Shown here: piece by piece, positions 6,868-15,253 of the stretch
Numbering within the stretch: the stretch's first letter is position 1
Layout: each line of letters opens with the position of its first letter
NCBI GenBank assembly: GCA_947258735.1
Contig: CAMYJJ010000044.1
Location: 1 to 16,020 of the forward strand
From: Thermodesulfovibrionia bacterium
GTDB lineage: Bacteria; Nitrospirota; Thermodesulfovibrionia; UBA6902
Direction: 5' to 3'
Length of the DNA stretch: 16,020 nt
Program-made: the position numbers and the translations under genes
The notes under the pieces: model-generated
Told to the model about the DNA's origin: nothing
The model's database searches: none
Seen by the model: the letters and a program-made list of their open reading frames with translations, nothing else

Positions 6868-8638
6868 TCCCGGACTTACTGGATGGCAGTGTGAGGGTTG
6901 CTGTAGTTCCTTTGCCCGGTTCTGACTCAAATTCCAGGCTTCCGCCATGCTCCTTCACAATGGCATAGGAGATGGACAAACCAAGCCCGGTGCCGCCGCT
7001 TTCCAGCTTGGTGGTGAAAAAGGGTTCTGTAATTCTGTCCAGGGTCTCTTTTGTCATGCCTGTCCCCTCATCTGCAACCCTGATTATCAGAATGTCCTTC
7101 TTTTTATTATAGGACGTAGATACGGTAACACCGGATTTTTTACTCTTGAGAGCATGCAGGGAATTCATAATAAGGTTGATAATGACCTGCTCTATCTGCT
7201 GGGCATTCCCCAAAGCAGAGGGGAGGTCTTGTCCATCAACAAATCTGAATGTATCGGTATATCTGGTGATCTGATTTTTCAGAATGGATATGGATGCCTT
7301 TACAATATCATTGATATTGATCTCTTTGTCGATGTCCGTCTTCTCAGGTCTGGCAAAATCTCTCAGGTTATCTACAATATTCTGTATCCTGATCGACCCT
7401 TCATCAAGGTCCCTGAGAAGTTTTGGAACATGATCAAGAAGTTCGGAGTAGGGAAACCCCCCGATATGACTGTCTCCAAGCTCAGCACGATACCGTTCAA
7501 GCACAGGTTTTGCGTTGTTCCACATCCTGGCAAGAAGCTGGGCATTGGATTTTATATAGGTGTTGGGATTGTTTATCTCATGGGCAACGCCTGATACAAG
7601 GGTCCCGAGAGAGGTCATTTTGTTTGCATGTATCATTTTTGCCTGAAACAGTTTGGCATCCTTTTCCATTTTCACCTTGTTAGTAATGTTCCTTGCAACC
7701 TCCATGACACTCTTTACCCTGCCGGATTCATCTTTCAGGGGAAAGGCCCTTACGTCAAGAAACCTGCCATCCGCAGTTGCTATCTGGGATGTTTCTTCCC
7801 GGCCGGAAGCAAAAGACTTAACAGTGGGACAGTTTTTGTTGTTGTCAGAAAAGTTGGCACATAACTTATAACAGTACTGTCCGTTCGGACCTGACTCGTC
7901 AGTGCCCAGCTCAAGTTCTGCTGACTTGTTGGACCACATGATCTCCAGATCAGGTGACAGCAGCACAAGACAGTCAGGTATCGCATCAAGCAGTACATGA
8001 AATTCCTGGGAGAGTTTTTTAAAACTGCTCTCACTCCCCTGCAATGCCTTCTCAACTTTCTTACGTTCCGCAATCTCACTCAGAAGTTCTTTATTGGCCT
8101 GCAGCAGCTCAGCTGTCCTTTCATTTACATGCTCTTCCATCCTGTCATGGGCTCTTTGCAGGGCATCTTCCATTCGCTTCCTTTCGGAAATGTCTCTGAC
8201 AATGTGGATAAGACCGATCAGTTCTTTCCTGCTGTCAAACTGGGGCATGGCGCGGATTTCGATATACTTTTTAAGGTGCGGTTCATATATTTCAAAGGTA
8301 ACCGGTTCTTTTGTTTTCAGACAGTCACAGCTCGGACATCCCTCAGGAGGGCTTTCCTTACCATGATAGTACTTGTAGCACTTGTTCTTTGAAATATCCA
8401 GAAGAGGAAGCTGAAGAAAATTTTCCGCAGATTTATTGGCAAATATGATATTAAAATCCCTGTCGTGAATGGTGATCATATCAGTGATATTATTGAAGGT
8501 GTCCTCCCAGTTAAGAATGGACTGAAGAATAAGTTCATCAGCCCTCTTATGTTTATTCTCCAGTTCAGACACCCGCAGGGACATTTTTTCCAGTTCCTGC
8601 AGAAGTTCTTCCCTTGTCTTGTCTTTATTCTTGAGCAT
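6860..8638 (-). CDS. Cytoplasmic PAS-PAS sensor histidine kinase with Cys-rich PAS domains
   Basis: This 592-aa kinase has an N-terminal coiled coil (about 1-45), PAS 1 (about 45-155), a linker coiled coil (155-205), PAS 2 (about 205-325), a HisKA domain with H353 in VAHEINNP, and a HATPase_c domain with N-box N488/N492, DEGTGM (523-528) and GGTGLGL (548-554). No membrane segment is seen, so it senses an internal signal. Both PAS domains have Cys sets: C87, C101, C104 and C106 in the first (EGCPSCDC) and C256, C260 and C270 in the second. Such Cys may bind a metal or redox cofactor; this is inference. Its stop (6860-6862) overlaps the regulator ATG, so the pair is translationally coupled. The ATG at 8638 has no clear ribosome site. 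Confidence 0.92.
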   Translation of the reverse strand: MLKNKDKTREELLQELEKMSLRVSELENKHKRADELILQSILNWEDTFNNITDMITIHDRDFNIIFANKSAENFLQLPLLDISKNKCYKYYHGKESPPEGCPSCDCLKTKEPVTFEIYEPHLKKYIEIRAMPQFDSRKELIGLIHIVRDISERKRMEDALQRAHDRMEEHVNERTAELLQANKELLSEIAERKKVEKALQGSESSFKKLSQEFHVLLDAIPDCLVLLSPDLEIMWSNKSAELELGTDESGPNGQYCYKLCANFSDNNKNCPTVKSFASGREETSQIATADGRFLDVRAFPLKDESGRVKSVMEVARNITNKVKMEKDAKLFQAKMIHANKMTSLGTLVSGVAHEINNPNTYIKSNAQLLARMWNNAKPVLERYRAELGDSHIGGFPYSELLDHVPKLLRDLDEGSIRIQNIVDNLRDFARPEKTDIDKEININDIVKASISILKNQITRYTDTFRFVDGQDLPSALGNAQQIEQVIINLIMNSLHALKSKKSGVTVSTSYNKKKDILIIRVADEGTGMTKETLDRITEPFFTTKLESGGTGLGLSISYAIVKEHGGSLEFESEPGKGTTATLTLPSSKSGNE

Positions 8639-8893
8639 ATGTATCTATCATATAGTAGAAGTTTGTTTAATCAACAGTAATCCTCGATAATTTTCTTAGG
8701 ATTAATCATTCTTAACCCAGCAAATCACACATTATCCAAAGATACTGGTCATGTACTCTTAATAATAAATTATAACTTAATTTTCTATAATTTCATTTTT
8801 TTTAGATTAATACATTTATTAAATTTATGAATAAAGTAGCCCTGCATATTCGTACTCCCGGATTACATACATTTACATCAGCATTGTCTACTG
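8639..8893. other. 255-bp AT-rich spacer between dtd and the kinase gene
   Basis: No gene is seen. The DNA is very AT-rich and lies upstream of the minus-strand kinase-regulator operon, so it is the likely site of its promoter. A TATAAT occurs on the minus strand (plus-strand 8769-8774), but the box 17 bp upstream (AATGAA) is a poor -35 match, so I do not annotate a firm promoter. No sigma-54 site and no strong terminator after dtd were found. Confidence 0.4.
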
Positions 8894-9340
8894 TTACCTG
8901 TTCTTTGAATCAAACCAGATTGTGACAGGTCCGTCATTTGTCAGGTCTACTTCCATATGTGCACCGAATCTTCCTTCCTTTACAAGAAGACCGCCTTCAC
9001 GAAGTATCCTGTTAAACCTGCTCCAGTAATCCCGGGCCATCCCAGGATCTGCTGACCCCGCAAAACCCGGCCGGTTACCTTTACCTGTATCTGCATATAA
9101 CGTGAATTGGGAAACGCTTAATATCTCCCCGCCGATCTGTTTAATATTCAGATTCATCTTCCCCTGATCATCGCCAAAAATACGCAGCCCCTGGATCTTT
9201 CTGGCAAGGTACTCGATATCCTGTAACGTATCGTCTTTACCCACACCAACAAGCAGCAACATGCCCTCCCCTGTATCAGCCACAATATTACCATCAACAG
9301 CAACTTTCGCCTTTTTAACTCTCTGTACCAGAACTCTCAT
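8894..9340 (-). CDS. dtd: D-aminoacyl-tRNA deacylase
   Basis: This 148-aa protein matches the usual length and layout of DTD. It starts MRVLVQRV, has the catalytic-pocket motif SVSQFTLYAD (75-84, with the conserved SQFT) and the cross-subunit motif NDGPVT (135-140), a variant of the usual NxGPVT. DTD hydrolyses D-amino acids, and misloaded glycine, from tRNA in the cytoplasm and so protects translation. AAAGG lies about 7 nt before the ATG. The gene is 255 bp upstream of the kinase gene on the same strand and divergent from the large fusion gene, so it is probably transcribed on its own. Confidence 0.96.
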   Translation of the reverse strand: MRVLVQRVKKAKVAVDGNIVADTGEGMLLLVGVGKDDTLQDIEYLARKIQGLRIFGDDQGKMNLNIKQIGGEILSVSQFTLYADTGKGNRPGFAGSADPGMARDYWSRFNRILREGGLLVKEGRFGAHMEVDLTNDGPVTIWFDSKNR

Positions 9341-9355
9341 GTGTTGCCTTTATGC

Positions 9356-9435
9356 GTTACCCGTTACTTGTTATTCGTCATTCGTCATTCGTTATTCGTC
9401 ATTCGTTATTTGTCATTTGTCATTCGTTATTCTTC
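9356..9435. repeat. Low-complexity tandem repeat (TTATTCGTC / ATTCGTC units)
   Basis: About 80 bp between the divergent dtd and kinase-fusion genes consist of degenerate 7-10 bp units of the type TTATTCGTCATTCG, with TTATTTGTC variants at the 3' end. A related stretch in the opposite orientation lies at 14397-14425. The function is unknown; it may be slippage-derived spacer DNA. It covers the shared upstream region of two genes, so promoters must lie close to or inside it. Confidence 0.8.
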
Positions 9436-9504
9436 GTTTTTTACTCTTTGTGCCTCAGTATATATGCATCAAATTAATTACATGTTAAAATACTGAATCA
9501 TTCC

Positions 9505-12500
9505 ATGTCCAACAAGCTTATCGAAACTATAATCAGCAGTAATGAAGCGCAGCGAAACCGCTCAATTAATTCTCTCCTGCACAACAGGTCCTGCGATGAA
9601 CTGTTAAAAGATGCAGAGCAACTTGATCAGTTTCGCAGAACCTCGACAAATCTGTACCACAAGGTCAGGGCCACATTATTTCTGTTTGTCATATACCGGT
9701 TTCACCTCCTGAACAGCAGAGGTATTGTCCAGCACGGACAGATACCCTTCGATGGAGTGAAAGCAGCATGTGACAGGGACTTTGAAACATCAATAGATAT
9801 ATACCTGAAAAGCAGTGCACACAACAGTGCCGTCTTCAGTGCATTGGCTGATGCATATTACAAACTATCATTCCAGTACCTCCTTGATCAGGTCAAGCTG
9901 TCCATGAGCCAGCGCAGGGAAAACCATGACCTGTATAACGTTCAGGGGCTTGATGATTATCCCTTTTCTGTTTCTGATGAAATGACAACACCTGACAGCG
10001 GATCAGGGAATTACCCGGTCGGCATGGATGCATCACCTGTGAGACTTGACCCTTCCCATAGTGGATGGTCAGATATCTTTTTTCTTGGAATGGATTTCCC
10101 TGAAGGTGCAAAGGTCATAAACATGTCTGTTGACCTCAGGGTCCATGGCAGCTCCGGTCCGGTAAGGCCTCCGTGTGAAGGCTATTGCCGATACATTGCA
10201 GAGCCTGTGGTTAAACTGGTCTCTGTTGATTTGAAGTCATCAAAAAATGTCACTTCAGTCAGTGAGTTATTTAACTTCGGAAACGATTACCTGTCACTAT
10301 TGAAAGCTGGGGTCGTTGCGTCAGGCATTGTCCCGCCATGTTTTGAAGATAAAGATATCCCGCTGGCAGACATCCTCCATACGTTACTGGGAAAACCGGG
10401 AGGAATAGAAATTGTCACCATTGTACATGGAATTCCAAAAGGCTCGCGCCTTGCAGTAAGTACAACACTTCTTGCAACAATTATTACAAGGCTCATGAGG
10501 TTCAGCGGTCAGATCAGTAGCGTTACAGGACCACTTGGAGAACATGACCGCCGTATCGTTGCATCACGGGCGATTCTTGGAGAATGGCTTGGCGGCTCCG
10601 GCGGCGGCTGGCAGGATTCAGGGGGACTGTGGCCCGGAATAAAAGTGATCACAGGCCGGCCTGCCCGGAAAGGAGATCCTGAGTACGGGATAAGCAGGGG
10701 ATGTTTACTGCCTGAACATGCTGTCTTCAGCAGGGAGATCATTCCTGAATCAGTTGAAGCAAATATCCTCGATTCCCTGATTCTGGTACATGGCGGCATA
10801 TCAATGGATGTCGGGCCTGTTCTGGAAATGGTCACTGAAAAATATCTCCTGAAGCATGAAGAGGAATGGCAGGCAAGACTGAAAGGAATAGACCTGTTCG
10901 ATCAGATTGTCAATGCGATAAAATCGGGAGACATGAAACAGCTCGGGGCCCTTACGACCGAAGACTGGGACACTTCACTTCAGGAAGTTATACCATGGGT
11001 AAATAACGCTTTTACAAGTACTTTAATTAATAATGTTAAGAATATACTTAAAGATAATTGCTGGGGATTTTTAATGCTTGGAGGGATGTCCGGCGGCGGA
11101 ATGGCATTTATTGTAAACCCTGAACTGAAGGATTACTGCAAGAACAGAATTGTAGACATTATGTCTGATGTAAAGCAGCAGTATCGATATGCCCTCCCTT
11201 TTATCATTGATCCGGTTGCATACGATTTTGGAATAAATCACAAAGGAATTGTTGCGGAACTCCTGGAAGGAAATAAAGCCGTTATCCCTGAAATTGACTC
11301 TGACAGAGGGATAAATACGCAAAGCAGGTCAGACAGTACTGGACTGAATGAATCAGACATGAAGCAGACGTATGGGTTTAATCCTGATTCCCACGCACAT
11401 ATGAAACACCTGCTTAAAAAAGGTGATATCGGGCTTGCCAGCAACCGGCTGCCCCTGTCCACAACTGTAATAGATATACATGAGGGTGATATTCCTGATA
11501 TAGACAACATGGATTCCCGTGAAGAATATTATAAAACCGGATGTGATGCACTGAAGAGAAATGAGATAGCAGTAGTCACCTTTGCCGGCGGAATGGGAAG
11601 CAGATGGAGCCAGGGGTCCGGTGTCATTAAACCAATCAGTCCATTTATTCAGATCAGGGACAGATACAGGACCTTTATCGAGCTGCATATAGCCAAGAGC
11701 AGAAAGAGCAATACGTTATCAGAGAGCACGGTCCCGCACGTTTTTACAACCAGCTACCTTACCCATGATGCAATATCAGACTATCTTAAAGACGCTGACT
11801 ATTTTGGATACAGGGACCACGTATATCTTTCACAGGCAAAATCCATTGGACACAGGGTATTTCCGATGGAAAGGGACCTCCGCTTTTACTGGCAGGAACA
11901 ACTCCAGCAAAAAATGGATGACAACATCCAGAAGGTGCAGGACGCAGCGCATGAGGCCCTGATAGACTGGGCGAAATCAAAAGGTGAAGGTGAGGACTAT
12001 TGCGAAAACAGACCCATTTTGCGGTTCAATCCCCCGGGACACTGGTATGAAATACCTAATCTGATTAAAAATGGAACGCTTGCACAATTACTCATTACCT
12101 ATCCTGACCTTAAACATATCTTCTGCCATAACATTGATACGATGGGTGCCAGTCTGGACCCCCTGATATGCGGGACACATATAAAAAACAATTCCTGCAT
12201 TTCCCTTGAGGTCACACCGAGAAGAATCGAAGATGAAGGCGGTGGACTTGCCAGGGTCAACGGACAATTAAGATTGATAGAGGGCATGGCCCTCCCGCGG
12301 GAGGAGGATGAATATACATTAAGTTTTTACAATACGCTTACAAACTGGGTCTCCATAGATCTCCTGCTGAATTTTTTTGGTCTTGACAGAGAGACGGTGA
12401 TACGGGCAGAACATAGTGCTGATGACATGAATAAGATCTCGGAGGCAGTTCATGCTGTTGAAAAGAAAATCCCCACATATGTAACGATCAAAAATGTAAA

Positions 12501-12708
12501 GTATGTCTGGGGCAGCGGTCAGGAAGACCAGTATCCCGTTGCTCAATTTGAAAAGCTGTGGGGCGATATGACCGGACTCGATAATGTTCACGCTTCATAT
12601 ATACATGTATCCCGATATCGCGGCCAGCAGTTAAAAGATACCTCTCTGCTTGATATCTGGGCCAATGACGGATCCCTTGAGTATTTAAAGGAGTTGATCG
12701 CTTTTTGA
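9505..12708 (+). CDS. Bifunctional fucokinase-like GHMP sugar kinase / UDPGP-like sugar-1-phosphate nucleotidyltransferase
   Basis: This 1067-aa protein has an N-terminal helical region (1-150) of unknown role. Residues about 165-590 resemble GHMP kinases of the L-fucokinase and heptose kinase branch: SPVRLDPSHSGWSD (177-190, motif 1), IPKGSRLAVST (310-320, motif 2), GGSGGGWQDSGGLWPGIK (363-380) and LGGMSGGGMAF (525-535, motif 3). Residues about 685-1060 resemble a UDPGP-type pyrophosphorylase: VTFAGGMGSRW (691-701) as nucleotide loop, followed by KPISPF, and HNIDTMGASLDP (875-886) as the metal-site region. It likely phosphorylates a sugar at C1 and then forms a nucleotide sugar. In Bacteroides Fkp the order is, as I recall, pyrophosphorylase first. 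The Gly-rich loops deviate from consensus, so activity and substrate are open. No clear ribosome site precedes the ATG. It is alone on its transcript. Confidence 0.75.
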   Translation: MSNKLIETIISSNEAQRNRSINSLLHNRSCDELLKDAEQLDQFRRTSTNLYHKVRATLFLFVIYRFHLLNSRGIVQHGQIPFDGVKAACDRDFETSIDIYLKSSAHNSAVFSALADAYYKLSFQYLLDQVKLSMSQRRENHDLYNVQGLDDYPFSVSDEMTTPDSGSGNYPVGMDASPVRLDPSHSGWSDIFFLGMDFPEGAKVINMSVDLRVHGSSGPVRPPCEGYCRYIAEPVVKLVSVDLKSSKNVTSVSELFNFGNDYLSLLKAGVVASGIVPPCFEDKDIPLADILHTLLGKPGGIEIVTIVHGIPKGSRLAVSTTLLATIITRLMRFSGQISSVTGPLGEHDRRIVASRAILGEWLGGSGGGWQDSGGLWPGIKVITGRPARKGDPEYGISRGCLLPEHAVFSREIIPESVEANILDSLILVHGGISMDVGPVLEMVTEKYLLKHEEEWQARLKGIDLFDQIVNAIKSGDMKQLGALTTEDWDTSLQEVIPWVNNAFTSTLINNVKNILKDNCWGFLMLGGMSGGGMAFIVNPELKDYCKNRIVDIMSDVKQQYRYALPFIIDPVAYDFGINHKGIVAELLEGNKAVIPEIDSDRGINTQSRSDSTGLNESDMKQTYGFNPDSHAHMKHLLKKGDIGLASNRLPLSTTVIDIHEGDIPDIDNMDSREEYYKTGCDALKRNEIAVVTFAGGMGSRWSQGSGVIKPISPFIQIRDRYRTFIELHIAKSRKSNTLSESTVPHVFTTSYLTHDAISDYLKDADYFGYRDHVYLSQAKSIGHRVFPMERDLRFYWQEQLQQKMDDNIQKVQDAAHEALIDWAKSKGEGEDYCENRPILRFNPPGHWYEIPNLIKNGTLAQLLITYPDLKHIFCHNIDTMGASLDPLICGTHIKNNSCISLEVTPRRIEDEGGGLARVNGQLRLIEGMALPREEDEYTLSFYNTLTNWVSIDLLLNFFGLDRETVIRAEHSADDMNKISEAVHAVEKKIPTYVTIKNVKYVWGSGQEDQYPVAQFEKLWGDMTGLDNVHASYIHVSRYRGQQLKDTSLLDIWANDGSLEYLKELIAF

Positions 12709-12756
12709 TTCATACGTATTAACGAGAACCTATCTCAAAATTAACGAGTCACTGCC

Positions 12757-12840
12757 TGTCATACCCGCAGGTCGTTAGCGGGTATCCAGCCCCGTATAAC
12801 ATGACTCTGGATTCACGCCCAACAGATCGCGGGAATGACA
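12757..12840. repeat. Palindromic dispersed repeat, copy 1 (84 bp)
   Basis: The element starts with TGTCATACCCGC and ends with CGCGGGAATGACA, so its ends are inverted repeats; ATCCAG and CTGGAT face each other inside. Nested hairpins make up each half (CCCGC with GCGGG around 12763-12783). It shares the centre ATCCAGCCCCGTAT and its exact length with copy 2. It looks like a REP/MITE-type non-coding element. Confidence 0.75.
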
Positions 12841-12895
12841 GACACATGTGTACATGATTAATCCCACTGCAGAGTTGAGAAGTCGCAAAACAGGA

Positions 12896-12979
12896 TGTCA
12901 TTCCGGCATTCCTTTAACCGGAATCCAGCCCCGTATGAAAAGACTCTGGATTCCGGCTCAAAAGACTACCGGAATGACA
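12896..12979. repeat. Palindromic dispersed repeat, copy 2 (84 bp)
   Basis: It starts TGTCATTCCGGC and ends TACCGGAATGACA. TTCCGG and CCGGAA pair within the left half, and ATCCAG faces CTGGAT across the centre. It is in the same orientation as copy 1 and 55 bp from it. Whatever the origin, the pairing is kept while bases differ between copies (CCCGC/GCGGG in one, CCGG/CCGG in the other), which suggests that structure is what is preserved. Confidence 0.75.
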
Positions 12980-13094
12980 AACGTGGCAAGCCACGGGGAA
13001 TAATTTTCCAAGTGATCTTATTAAGAATTTATTTTACAGACACAATTGTTAAAATATACAAATTAATTCTTATGAATGAATAACCGGAGGTGTA

Positions 13095-14141
13095 ATGGAA
13101 AATAAAAAAGCATCAATCATTAAGGGAAACAACAGGAAAGATAATATTCGAAAATGTCTTGAGCTGATCAGGGATGATCTGGAACCTGTGAAGCAGGCAA
13201 AAAACATTCTGATAAAACCCAACCTTGTAGCGCTGAAACCGGCTTTTGCAAACACCCATGTTGAAGCGATCGGGGCTGTTATCGAAGCCATCAGGGAATT
13301 GGCACCTGATACTCCCATTACTGTGGGAGAAAGCTCTGCCTCTGCATTTTATATGGGTCTCCCGACAACCAGTGTTTTTAAAGACTATGGGTACTATGAA
13401 CTTGAAAAAAAATACACTCATCTCACTCTTACCGATTTTGATGATGATAAGGACGTTATCAACAGCCCTATCCACTCTGTAGTGGGAGATACACACCTGA
13501 GAATAACGAAACGGGTTGAAGAGTTTGATTATAAGGTGTCCCTTGCGATACCAAAGACCCATAATTTTGCTGTCGCAACCTTTGGCATAAAGAACATGGC
13601 AGGGCTGGTTTTAAGAAAAGACATGGCAATGATTCATGGCATGAAAGGCGGTATTGAGGTAGATGCCCCCAAAACACTTTTGGACAAGCTGCCGGCAGGG
13701 ACAGTGTCAAAGGCCCGGAGGACATTACCGAACTGGCTTATCAATTTCCTGTTCAAACAGTACCCTACGTATAGAAAGAGCGTAAAAATGATCCATCACA
13801 ATATAGTTGAGTTCGCAAAGAGGACATGGCCTGATCTGGTTGTGCTGGACGGTTTCGAATGTATGGAAGGAGATGGACCGGTTGACGGCACATCCGTGGA
13901 TATGCATGTTGCGATTGCGTCTACCGACCCTGTCAAGGCAGACGGCATAGGAGCACGGTTAATAGGATTTGAACCAGAGGAGATCGGATATCTGTACTAC
14001 CTGCAGAACGAGGAAAAAATGGGCAGGTACTCACTTGACAATGTAGTAGGCGACAGCCTGAACGGGCTTAAACGAACGTTTGTCCGTCACGGTACGTATG
14101 ACATCCAGTGCCAGTGGAGGGAAGCCGCAGCCGGCCCCTGA
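13095..14141 (+). CDS. DUF362-domain protein
   Basis: This 348-aa protein is recognised as DUF362 by ILIKPNLVALKP near residue 38, THNFAVATFGIKNMAG in the middle and the ASTDPVKADGIGARLIGF segment near the C-terminus. Family function is not established; some members carry an added ferredoxin domain, but this one has no CxxC clusters, so it is the stand-alone form. A strong GGAGG (13086-13090) lies 4 nt before the ATG and fixes the start. No signal peptide is evident, so it is probably cytoplasmic. It stands between two repeat-bearing spacers and seems monocistronic. I cannot suggest a substrate. Confidence 0.85.
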   Translation: MENKKASIIKGNNRKDNIRKCLELIRDDLEPVKQAKNILIKPNLVALKPAFANTHVEAIGAVIEAIRELAPDTPITVGESSASAFYMGLPTTSVFKDYGYYELEKKYTHLTLTDFDDDKDVINSPIHSVVGDTHLRITKRVEEFDYKVSLAIPKTHNFAVATFGIKNMAGLVLRKDMAMIHGMKGGIEVDAPKTLLDKLPAGTVSKARRTLPNWLINFLFKQYPTYRKSVKMIHHNIVEFAKRTWPDLVVLDGFECMEGDGPVDGTSVDMHVAIASTDPVKADGIGARLIGFEPEEIGYLYYLQNEEKMGRYSLDNVVGDSLNGLKRTFVRHGTYDIQCQWREAAAGP

Positions 14142-14232
14142 AGGGTCTGATAATCCCTTTGTCAGGGGATCATTACTATGAGCTATTGTTGTGCATTAAT
14201 GAGTGATTGTGTATAAACTCAATTCGTCTGTA

Positions 14233-14332
14233 TGTCATTCCGGCATTTCTTTGGCCGGAATCCAGATCATTTTAGTTCCCCGCTTTTGCGGGGACATGTT
14301 TGGATACCCGCTTAATACCTGCGGGCATGACA
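14233..14332. repeat. Palindromic dispersed repeat, copy 3 (composite, 100 bp)
   Basis: The left arm TGTCATTCCGGCATTTCT and onward matches the left arm of copy 2. The right arm (TGGATACCCGC ... CTGCGGGCATGACA) matches the inverted left arm of copy 1. Between them is a perfect 7-bp hairpin, TCCCCGC-TTTT-GCGGGGA (14277-14294). The element therefore looks like a hybrid of both subtypes. It lies in the 291-bp spacer between the DUF362 and methyltransferase genes, which otherwise contains nothing I recognise except the repeat at 14397-14425. Confidence 0.75.
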
Positions 14333-14396
14333 GGAACAATTTTTTTAAATCCGAGATAGATTCCGGTTATTTACATTACCAGGTGTAGTTTTATAC

Positions 14397-14425
14397 GATT
14401 AACGAACAACAAGTAACAATTAACT
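14397..14425. repeat. Low-complexity stretch (TTAACGAAC / AAGTAAC units)
   Basis: This stretch of TTAACGAACAACAAGTAAC type units ends just before the methyltransferase ATG (14433). Its reverse complement (GTTACTTGTTGTTCGTTAA) closely resembles the start of the array at 9356-9435 (GTTACTTGTTATTCGT), so both belong to one repeat style in opposite orientation. It occupies the position where a ribosome site would be expected. Confidence 0.5.
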
Positions 14426-14432
14426 TTTAAAT

Positions 14433-15095
14433 ATGCAACGCATCCCTGAAGAAGAATTAATGGACACTGCTGCACAGGCGCGTGCTTATGCTGATGCAGA
14501 TTACTCAGGGCCGCATGATGCGTTCATTTTATATTTCAGAACCAGGTTCCCTGAGTTCAGGAAAGGCAAGGTCCTCGATCTTGGATGCGGGCCCGCTGAT
14601 ATTACTATCCGTTTTGCTGAGGCATTTCCGGAAGCAGTCATGACCGGATTGGACGGCGCGCAGGAAATGCTCACCATTGCAATTGATGATGTACACAATA
14701 GGGGCCTGTCCAGTCGTATAACACTAAAAAGATGCCTGCTTCCTGATACATCCCTGCCTTCCCGTACATTTGATGCCGTTATTTCTAACAGCCTGCTGCA
14801 CCACCTGAGAGATCCCTCGGTTCTCTGGCAAACAGTTAAAAAAAGTGCCAAAACCTGCGCTTCTGTTTTTATTATGGACCTTATGAGGCCGGAACATACT
14901 GATGACGCAGAAAAACTGGTTGCATTACATGCTTCTGAAGCGCCACCAATACTCAGGAAGGATTTCTACAATTCCTTGCTTGCCGCCTATAGACCAGATG
15001 AGATCAGGGTCCAGCTTGCTTTAACAGGATTTGGCAGTCTGGCTGTTGAGGCAGTAAGTGATCGTCATTTAGTAGTATGGGGTACATCAAATTAG
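14433..15095 (+). CDS. Class I SAM-dependent methyltransferase, small stand-alone type
   Basis: This 220-aa protein has a class I Rossmann fold: motif I VLDLGCGPADIT (about 47-58), an acidic residue after strand 2 (TGLDGAQEML), and the motif IV region FDAVISNSLLHHL. The N-terminus, MQRIPEEELMDTAAQARAYA, belongs to a family whose members, as I recall, start RIPEPELMD, which supports ATG 14433 despite no visible Shine-Dalgarno sequence. The substrate is unknown. Unlike the methyltransferase at 2141-2905, it lacks the SFCGVGNPFS block and ends at a normal TAG. The AT-rich repeat just upstream may influence translation. Confidence 0.85.
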   Translation: MQRIPEEELMDTAAQARAYADADYSGPHDAFILYFRTRFPEFRKGKVLDLGCGPADITIRFAEAFPEAVMTGLDGAQEMLTIAIDDVHNRGLSSRITLKRCLLPDTSLPSRTFDAVISNSLLHHLRDPSVLWQTVKKSAKTCASVFIMDLMRPEHTDDAEKLVALHASEAPPILRKDFYNSLLAAYRPDEIRVQLALTGFGSLAVEAVSDRHLVVWGTSN

Positions 15096-15253
15096 GGCGC
15101 GCGCACGGTTGCTCCCCTGCGGTTAAAATTATCCCCTGATATAGATCGGCTGGCAGCATACGAATTTTATAGATTAATGTACATCATATACAGTAAAATA
15201 TTAAAGTCGTTTTTATTCCAACAGGAAATTTCCCAATGAGCAGGAAATAACGC

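Larger units (their letters stand above)
12709..13094. other. 386-bp intergenic region with two palindromic repeats
   Basis: No convincing gene is present. The region holds two 84-bp repeats (12757-12840 and 12896-12979) and then an AT-rich stretch leading to the GGAGG ribosome site (13086-13090) of the DUF362 gene. The promoter of that gene probably lies in 12980-13080. The palindromic repeats could stop transcription from the upstream gene, but no T-run follows them. Confidence 0.6.

Noticed and set aside
6867..6948. N-terminal extension of the response regulator to 6948
   Set aside because: The 27 extra residues lie inside the kinase ATPase domain and precede a normal receiver start; ATG 6867 with stop-start overlap is the better choice.
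12757..12979. CRISPR array from the two 84-bp repeats
   Set aside because: There are only two units, they are far longer than CRISPR repeats, they are palindromic end to end, and no cas genes are present.
12895..13083. 62-aa plus-strand frame after the kinase fusion gene
   Set aside because: Its first half is the palindromic repeat copy 2 and it has no ribosome site or protein-like composition.
14149..14176. Terminator after the DUF362 gene (GATAATCCC ... GGGGATCATT)
   Set aside because: The stem is imperfect and no T-run follows; too weak to annotate.
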